Source: Drosophila miranda (taxonomy: Eukaryota > Arthropoda > Insecta > Diptera > Drosophilidae). From it: a stretch of 64,000 nt of DNA. Below the pieces are notes generated by a model. The model searched no databases. It was given only the letters and a program-made list of their open reading frames with translations, and had not been told where the DNA came from. The position numbers were made by a program, and so were the translations under genes. The stretch covers positions 186,001-250,000 of the forward strand of contig NW_022881652.1 in assembly GCF_003369915.1 (NCBI RefSeq), in the 5' to 3' direction. This document shows positions 57,156 through 64,000 of the stretch, one piece after another; the stretch's first letter is position 1; each line of letters starts with the position of its first letter.

Positions 57156-60100
57156 CCGGGGCTACGTCAAGCTCACTCCCCCTACCTCCTGACATGATAA
57201 CGACCACTATGATACCAGTACAGGACGACGATCAGGAAACGACCCCTGCGCCTAGCAAAACTCGAGACCGTAAGCGTAGGAAGCTGTTCCGCACGCAGAG
57301 TAAAAATGCGCGCAGAGCATTATTAGCCTCTGTTATTAGTAATATCACTGACCTACGACCCTACGCCAATGTCACTCTGTTTGGCAAGACGATAAGTGGA
57401 TTAATGGACACAGGCGCCTCAATCAGCTGCCTTGGGGGTAAATTTGCAGAAGAGTTATCTCGAACAAACCCTGAGGTCAAGCCGATGAAGTCAGCCGTGC
57501 GAACCGCAGATGGGAAAAAGCAAGTTATTCTAGGTAGGATCTCCACACTCATTTGCTTTCGTGGAAATTCCAAACGAATATGTCTTTATCTTGTACCATC
57601 GTTATCGCAGGAGTTATATCTAGGAATAGACTTTTGGAGAAGCTTTAATCTACTGCCGTTCTTCTTAATGAGCAAAGCGAATAACAACAGTTTGGCGGCT
57701 ATAAACTTTGACAACCCGATGCAAATACCTTTGTCGGAATTACAGCAGAAGGAACTAGTAGCGATAGTACAGATGTTCCCTTCGTTTGCCGAAAAAGGAT
57801 TAGGAAAGACAAACTGGCTTACACATGACATAGAAATTTCCGAGACGCGGCCCATAAAACAACGCCACTACGCAGTGTCGCCTGCAGTCGAAAAATGTAT
57901 ATACGAAGAGTTGGACCGAATGTTAGGCCTTGGGGTGATTGAAGAATCAGATAGCCCGTGGTCTTCCCCGGTAGTAATTGTGCGTAAGCCAGGTAAGGTT
58001 CGCCTTTGCCTTGATAGCCGGAAAGTTAACGGAGTAACAGTCAAAAATGCTTACCCTATGCCCCTCATTGATGGCATTTTAAGTAGACTTCCAAAAGCGC
58101 AGTTCATTTCAAGCATCGATCTTAAAGATGCTTACTGGCAGATTCCGCTTACTCCAAGGGCTCGGGAGAAGACGGCTTTTGCTGTGCCTGGGAGGCCGCT
58201 ATATCAATTCACGGTGATGCCGTTTGGTTTATGCAATGCCCCACAGACCATGTCCAAACTGATGGATAAAGTTATCCCACCATCTTTGCGAAATGAGATT
58301 TTCATTTATCTCGACGACTTATTGGTGATTTCGGAGTCCTTCGAGAAGCACATGTCCGTGTTGAAAGCGCTGGCCGACCGACTGTCTCAAGCTGGACTGA
58401 CGATAAACGTAGAGAAGAGCAAATTTTGCCTGAAGGAAGTGAAATACCTGGGCCACGTGATAGGGTATGGGATGATACAAACGGATCCCGAAAAAGTTGC
58501 TGCTATTCGGGAGTTTCCAGTGCCACGATCGGTGAAGCAAGTGCGACGATTTTTGGGAACCACTGGATGGTACCATAAATTTATTAAAAACTATGCCGGA
58601 ATTGCTGCCCCAATATCAGATACACTAAAGCAACGTCGATCGTTTGTATGGACCAACGAAGCGCAAAGGGCGTTTGAAAGTTTAAAAGACCAAATGTGCG
58701 AGGCACCAGTCCTACATAGCCCCGACTTTACCATTCCATTTGCCATTCATTGCGATGCCAGCCACACCGGAGTTGGCGGCGTGTTAATGCAAACGGATAG
58801 CGATGGTAATGACATCCCAATCGCATTCATGTCTCGCAAGCTGAATCAGTGTCAGCGAAACTATTCAGTCACGGAGAAAGAGTGTTTGGCAGCCATAATG
58901 TGTGTGAAGAAGTTTCGAGGTTATGTGGAAGGACACGAGTTCTCCATCCATACCGACCATGCATCATTGAAGTGGCTAATGTCACAATCGGACCTAAGTT
59001 CTAGATTGGCAAGATGGGCTCTCAAATTGCAGGGGTTCAACTTCAAAATTTTCCACCGCAAAGGTAGCCAAAATGTTGTCCCAGACGCTCTGTCGCGGGT
59101 GCACACCGAAGATCTATCGGCATTCAGCTGCGATGGATTGGTAGACTTGCAGTCTGATTGCTTCAAGTCGGCAGAATATTTGGAACTAATTCGAAAAATT
59201 AAAGGCAACCAGACACAGATGCCAGACATTAAGGTGATCGATAATCTCATATATCGGCGAGCAGAACACGCGGCTGCTGATCAGATCGCTGACGACCTGT
59301 GTTGGAAGCTGTGGGTTCCAACGGAGCTGGTGTCCGATGTACTAAAACAGAGTCACGAACAGTCGCTTGCAGCTCATAGCGGCATTAATAAAACGTTGGA
59401 GAGAGTTCGACGTTATTATTATTGGCCAAGTTTAGTAACCGATGTGAGAGCGTTCATAAACAGCTGTTCGGTCTGCAAGTGCACCAAGTACCCGAATCGT
59501 TCGTTACGACCCCCATTAGCTCCAGTGAAGGAAACTCAACGAGTGTTTCAGAAGTTGTTTGTGGATTTCCTGGGTCCATATCCACGAAGCAAATCCGGAA
59601 ATATCGGTATCTTCGTTGTTTTGGACCATCTTTCAAAATATCCGTTTTTAAAACCGTAAAGAAATTTACAGCGGAGGCGATAACTCGATTCATGGAAGAG
59701 GACCTATTCCATTGCTTCGGGGTACCCGAAGTGGTTGTGTCCGACAATGGAGTACAATTTAAGTCCCATCACTTCAATTCGCTGTTGAAAAAGTACAATG
59801 TGCAGCATTTTTATACGGCTGTGTACGCACCTCAAGCCAACGCATCGGAACGCGTTAACAGATCCGTTATTGCCGCCATTAAAGCTTACATCAAGCCAGA
59901 TCAAACTAATTGGGATGAGCAGCTTAGTTCTATTAGTTGTGCCTTACGATCTAGTCTGCATTCAGCCATAAACGACAGCCCCTATCGGGTTACATTTGGA
60001 CAGCACATGATCACCAATGGAGACACCTATCAGCTCTTACGAAATTTGCAGGTCTTAGAAGATCGTACCGTGAGTTTTGGCCGGGAAGATTCGTTTGATG

Positions 60101-60378
60101 TGATTCGAAAAACAGCCCAACGAACGATACAAAAACAACACCAACGAAACGAACAGCAGTACAACCTTCGAAGTCGTGAAGTGGCGTTCAAAGTTGGCCA
60201 GGAGGTCTACAGACGCAACTTTCAGCAGAGCAATTTCGTTAAAGGTTTCAGCGCAAAACTAGCTCCTACTTTTGTAAAAGCTAGAATAAAACGTAGGCTT
60301 GGTCACAGTTATTACGAGTTGGAAGATCCTCAAGGTAGACTTATCGGAAAATACCACGCTAAAGACATAAAGCAGTGA
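57089..60378 (+). pseudogene. Pol of retrotransposon C (PR-RT-RNase H-IN), one frameshift
   Basis: It is open in the -1 frame from the slip site to 59659. Protease has GLMDTGASISC. RT has IDLKDAYWQIP and YLDDLLVIS. RNase H has HCDASHTG. The integrase zinc region and first catalytic Asp (VDFLGPYPRS) follow. A one-base loss near 59657 shifts the frame, and integrase continues to 60378 with SDNG and ERVNRS. This is the least damaged Pol of the three. The product would be a Gag-Pol polyprotein made at low level by frameshifting. Confidence 0.92.
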
Positions 60379-60456
60379 CCATCCTAATACAGGTTAACGG
60401 TTTTCCTCCAAGCGTCTATCACCCTTTGATGTGATTAACACCAAAGTGTGATCTTG

Positions 60457-60468
60457 GCCGGGGGGATT
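60457..60468 (+). promoter_or_regulatory. Polypurine tract region (C)
   Basis: GGCCGGGGGGAT(T) lies directly before the 3' LTR. Confidence 0.75.
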
Positions 60469-63079
60469 TGTAGTGGTCGCTTGTCGGGCGGATAGGAAAG
60501 CATATTTGTGTTCTTCGCCTGAAAGTATGCCCGATGGTATTTGTACAATTTATATATTTATGTATATAATATATATATAAATATATTTATATATATTGTA
60601 TTATTTATACAAGTATATATCACACCTCACCGAGATACTTATTAATTATTAAGTTTAGTCCCCATAGTTAGTGTATAGTTAGGTTGGCTTAATTTCTTGT
60701 TGTGGTGTTACATGTTAAATGTTCCTGGTCGTGTGAGGTCTAGCGCCATCTAGGGTTGACATGAAGAATATGCTTAAAAACGAACAAAAAATCTCCCCAC
60801 CATGTCCATAACCATTCAAAGTGAATGGCGAAGGATCGTGCAAAGGCAGATCCGGAGAACAAAATTTTTGTTGGTCAGTAGATCCGCCCAAATCTTTCTT
60901 TCTCCTCGTGGCCGTACAAGCATTCAGTTGCGCGGTGAGAAAAAAAAAATAATAAAAATAAAATTAAACCGCCGTAAATAACCGTGCTGTGAAACCAAAG
61001 TGCACTCGATCGGGAAAAAAGAACCCAAGAAAGCAGATTGGGCTCTAATCGAAAACGTGAGTACCGGCCTTCGACAGTGCTAGGAGCCTCGAAGTTAGAT
61101 TTTCCGACTTTTTCTGTAGTTTCCGCTTGGAGGTGAGCAGCCCCAACACAAAAAAAAAAAAAAAAAAAAACACCTGGAGAAAGAAGGAATTAGCACCTCA
61201 ACCCCATCCCCCTATTTTCGCAGTGCCAGTTCCAACCGGGTAAATATGTGCATGGAGTAACTGTTAGAAAAAGTAGCCTGATCAGTATTTTCAAATTCCA
61301 CATTAGAATCGGCACTTAGTTTGGGAATTATCCAAAAGCTGCAGCCCGAGCTTTAAGCCCCCGCACTACGAACCAGCTGATCCACCAAGTCGCGGGCAGT
61401 GAACTTTGGCTGCGCGAGACGAGGACAGCCGTCTGAACGGGCTTAGTGCGGCGAAGTGGCGTAACCGTTTCGCATTCAAAACCGGGCCAAGAAACGGAAA
61501 CCGGTGCTTGCAGTCAGCGTAGGCCCGAAGCCGCTTAAATGTTCCTACCGGGCGGGAAAAAATAGTGCACCACGTGTGTACATAACCTCCCGGCGACCCC
61601 TAGTGGTATCGCCACTCTTGTTCTTCTCGTGATTCGGCCTTACTGTTCCAAACGTTTATTTAAAGTGCAGTGGAGGCCAGCGTTTGTTTTATGTGCACGT
61701 TAGTGTCATTATGTAGGCTGAATGAAAACTGTAAGAGATGTGCTCACATACATATGTATACACCGCCCACTGAAAGCCACTGAGGCCAGTAAGATCCCAC
61801 CGTGACTCGCATTCCCTTGAACCTCGCAGTCCGTTGATATGTCTGTTTTTGTGTAGTTGGATATACTTAGTGTTAATTGTAACAGAAAAAAAAACCAGAA
61901 AAAAAACCCACCAACACATGGAAAGTTTGAAAATGCATTTGATAAAAGCTTAAAAGTTTGAGCTTAAAAGCGTCCGCTCGGCCGGGTCCCCTCCGCGAGC
62001 TTATGCCATGCAGAACGCGCTGTACGATTTTGTTTTTGGTTTGCAGGTAAAAGTTTAATGCACCCACACACAGCCACACGCCCAGCTACGAAAGATCTTT
62101 CGCCGCGGGAACACAAACAAGAACTGAGTGAGCTTTATAATATACCAACAACATTACATTTTATTGCCTCCCAAAATTCCGCGAGCGTGGCAAAAGCTTC
62201 GTTCTTTTTTGCTAGAGCTGTTTGTCGGTCGTTGACCTCACACTTTTAAAGTAGTCACAGCTGATTGGCCTTCTGCCTTTACAATACGCTTGGTAGAACG
62301 AATAGTATGTCCAACTACTCCCTGAAGCCGATGTGCTGGGACATGTGTACCTATATTGCGCTATAGTATTATCTTTCTATCTAAGGAAAAATCATTAGTT
62401 TATATCGCACTATAAAATATCGTATATGCACTTATAACTATTTACACTTATCGTATTTATTTATCTAAATATTCCCTAGTAATAATAGCTATATCTCTTG
62501 TGACGCTTTTCGTTCCTCCTTTTGTCCATTTAGCCTTGTCTTGGAGTTCTCGGTTGGTGTTTTTTTTTTCTTGTAACATGAATATAGTATCTGAATATAG
62601 TTTCTAATAAAATGATTGTTAAGATGAATATGTGCTAGACGTTACCGCAGTTGGGGGAACCATGCCGCTCGTGAGCGAAATAGGATGACCAATACCGGAC
62701 ACTCCAGGGATCCTGATATTATTATTGGCTCTTTCAGGATCATGGTAGGGTGGGCGTGGCACGACTCCGTGGCAGCAAAACAGAGATGTCCGCCGCGGTG
62801 GTAGATCCCTACTCCTTCTCTGCACTATCTTTGCCCCACTATACTTTCCGTACCCCTAACGATACTTTCCTTGTCTGTCCCCCTCCCATTCCCAAAAAGA
62901 GTACGCGAATTTTAATAAAATAATACCAGCAGGAGCGAAGCAACCTAACTGGAGGGTTACCCCAAAGGACCCATCCCCATTTCCGACCAGAGATCAGCCG
63001 TGGAAGCGAGCGCGTACTCCTTCTCAGTTAGCCGACCACCAGCTTCATCGTGCGAAGATTCTCTTCGTTACTCGTTACA
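60469..63079 (+). repeat. 3' LTR of retrotransposon C (2,611 bp)
   Basis: It has the same length and ends as the 5' LTR. Visible differences include GAGGTC for GAGGGC near 60738, GTGCTG for GTGGTG near 60984, and GATCC for GATGC near 62710. Confidence 0.95.
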
Positions 63080-63083
63080 CAGG

Positions 63084-63713
63084 CCCTTGTATAGCCGAGG
63101 TGCGCAAGCCAATCCGGCCGAAAACCATTTGGCCAGGATCCAGCAGAAGCTAAGTGATGAGCAGCAGCAGCAACAAAAACAAAAACAGCAGCAGCGCGGA
63201 CACAATTTGGGTCGGCAGCACCAGCAGCAGCACCAGCATCGCGGCCATCATTCCCAGCCACAGGCCAAGGGGCGCCAATGCCAGCGCGATCAACGGGTGC
63301 AGCCAACTCCAAAACGTTTCCAGACACCGAGAAATCCCCAGCATCAGCAGCAGCCAGCCATCCAATGCGATGGCAAGTGTGTGGAAATCCTGAAAGAGTA
63401 CGCCGTCAAAATTGAAAACTTAGAGAAAAGACTGCAAGAACTTACCACATTAATTACAAACCTGACGGAAGCAAAGGGCAGTGGCTCAGCAGTGGCCAAT
63501 CCTCCAACACAGACACCAGCAGCAGCACCAACACCTACAAGACCCGCCGCCAATACACAACCTGACGCCGCAGCCGTATCGGAGGACTCTGATATGGACT
63601 GCGAAGCACTCAGCGACGATGGCGACGACCTGTGGACGGACGACGATTCATTTGACGACGAGATAGCGGAGATCATAGACGCCTACGATAGCTACTACTC
63701 TGACGTCTTTTGA
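63084..63713 (+). pseudogene. gag2, 3' part
   Basis: This continues the frame interrupted at 51744. It has a Gln-rich stretch (about 63155-63360) and a predicted coiled coil (CVEILKEYAVKIENLEKRLQ, about 63375-63475). Then come a Pro/Thr/Ala-rich linker and an acidic end (SDMDCEALSDDGDD), with a stop at 63713. The acidic end is shared with the gag piece at 44600-44806. The frame on the LTR side (from 63000) is fortuitous. Confidence 0.7.
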
Positions 63714-64000
63714 TGAGCCCAAAAGTCGGTCCTGAGGCAGCCACTAAAAACAGATGGAAACCATTAACTCACATAACCACGAAAAATGAAAAATGACCAA
63801 TACGTACTCACCTTACACGCCATCGGCAGAGCTGCCCCACCAGCAGATGCCACGACAAATAGACCAAACCTTTGCTGCTAATTTGACGACATTCTTGGAA
63901 TATATTGACTACTCTCCTGACAATTCACCGCACAGGTCCAGAGCAGCCACTGAAATAAAACAAAGTGACGTCAATTCGCATACCAACAAAATATGGACAA
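63714..64000 (+). repeat. 3' untranslated region of gag2 element
   Basis: It shares short blocks with 44807-45100 (GGCAGAGCTGCCCCACC-like, GTGACGTCA). No RT follows within the window. Confidence 0.45.

Larger units (their letters stand above)
51745..63079 (+). mobile_element. Ty3/gypsy-class LTR retrotransposon C (full length)
   Basis: The element is 11,335 bp with two LTRs of exactly 2,611 bp. The target duplication is CAGG (51741-51744 and 63080-63083). Order: LTR, PBS, leader, RING-gag, pol, PPT, LTR, with no env. Only about ten substitutions between the LTRs are visible by eye, so insertion is recent relative to B. Gag and pol each have one single-base break. It is inserted in gag2 in the same orientation. 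Confidence 0.95.

Noticed and set aside
43928-64000. Reading the right third as an active chromosome end
   Set aside because: Helitron and LTR insertions, frameshifted gags and an embedded host gene segment fit old heterochromatin better. No terminal sequence is visible.

Overview
The window looks like repeat-rich heterochromatin from a Drosophila of the obscura group, most likely a Y or neo-Y segment of D. miranda or a close relative. The evidence is fourfold. There is a decayed RhoGAP54D-like gene, which sits on Muller element C in D. melanogaster, the element that became the D. miranda neo-Y. There are multi-copy fragments of an Mdr65-like gene. There are two SGM/ISY-type Helitron (DINE-1-like) copies. 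There are long Ty3/gypsy-class LTR retrotransposons nested in other repeats. Species and chromosome are inferences; no search was run. I see no intact host gene, no tRNA or rRNA gene and no CRISPR array.

Left third (1-21,097): a head-to-tail array of a composite repeat unit of about 5.3-7 kb, present as a partial unit and three further units. Each unit holds (i) an array of 111-bp tandem repeats, (ii) a CA-rich block with GGCCGGACC-type motifs that resembles non-LTR retrotransposon untranslated sequence, (iii) a run of 15-27 C, (iv) three gene pieces in fixed order: an unrecognised short gene, exon 1 of an Mdr65-like ABC transporter, and the last exon of another unrecognised gene, (v) an 87-bp tandem repeat that encodes a gag zinc-knuckle piece, and (vi) a G-rich spacer. 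The first unit has lost the gene pieces and carries a Helitron. Unit 2 has internal deletions and an extra insertion of about 610 bp.

Middle (21,098-44,598): retrotransposon A lies inside the fourth 111-bp array/CA-block junction and lacks its 5' LTR. Then come LINE-like untranslated blocks, then a stretch of former unique DNA on the minus strand. That stretch holds a RhoGAP54D-like pseudogene (nonsense codon 5, a frameshift, and retrotransposon B inserted in exon 3) and a sugar-transporter exon fragment. It is flanked by a 38-bp direct duplication of LINE gag sequence.

Right third (44,599-64,000): gag-only non-LTR elements lie head to tail on the plus strand, with PRE_C2HC-like and zinc-knuckle regions but no endonuclease or reverse transcriptase anywhere. 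This organisation is known from HeT-A-like telomeric elements. A Helitron and full-length retrotransposon C (2,611-bp LTRs, 4-bp target duplication) are inserted among them.

Elements A, B and C are related: tRNA-Lys-type primer site, very long LTRs, a Gag that starts with a RING-H2 finger, no env, and Pol in the -1 frame. In all three, the gag/pol overlap has the heptamer A AAA AAC in the correct phase, then a 7-9 nt spacer and a hairpin. This is a conserved programmed -1 frameshift signal. All three Pol frames are broken.
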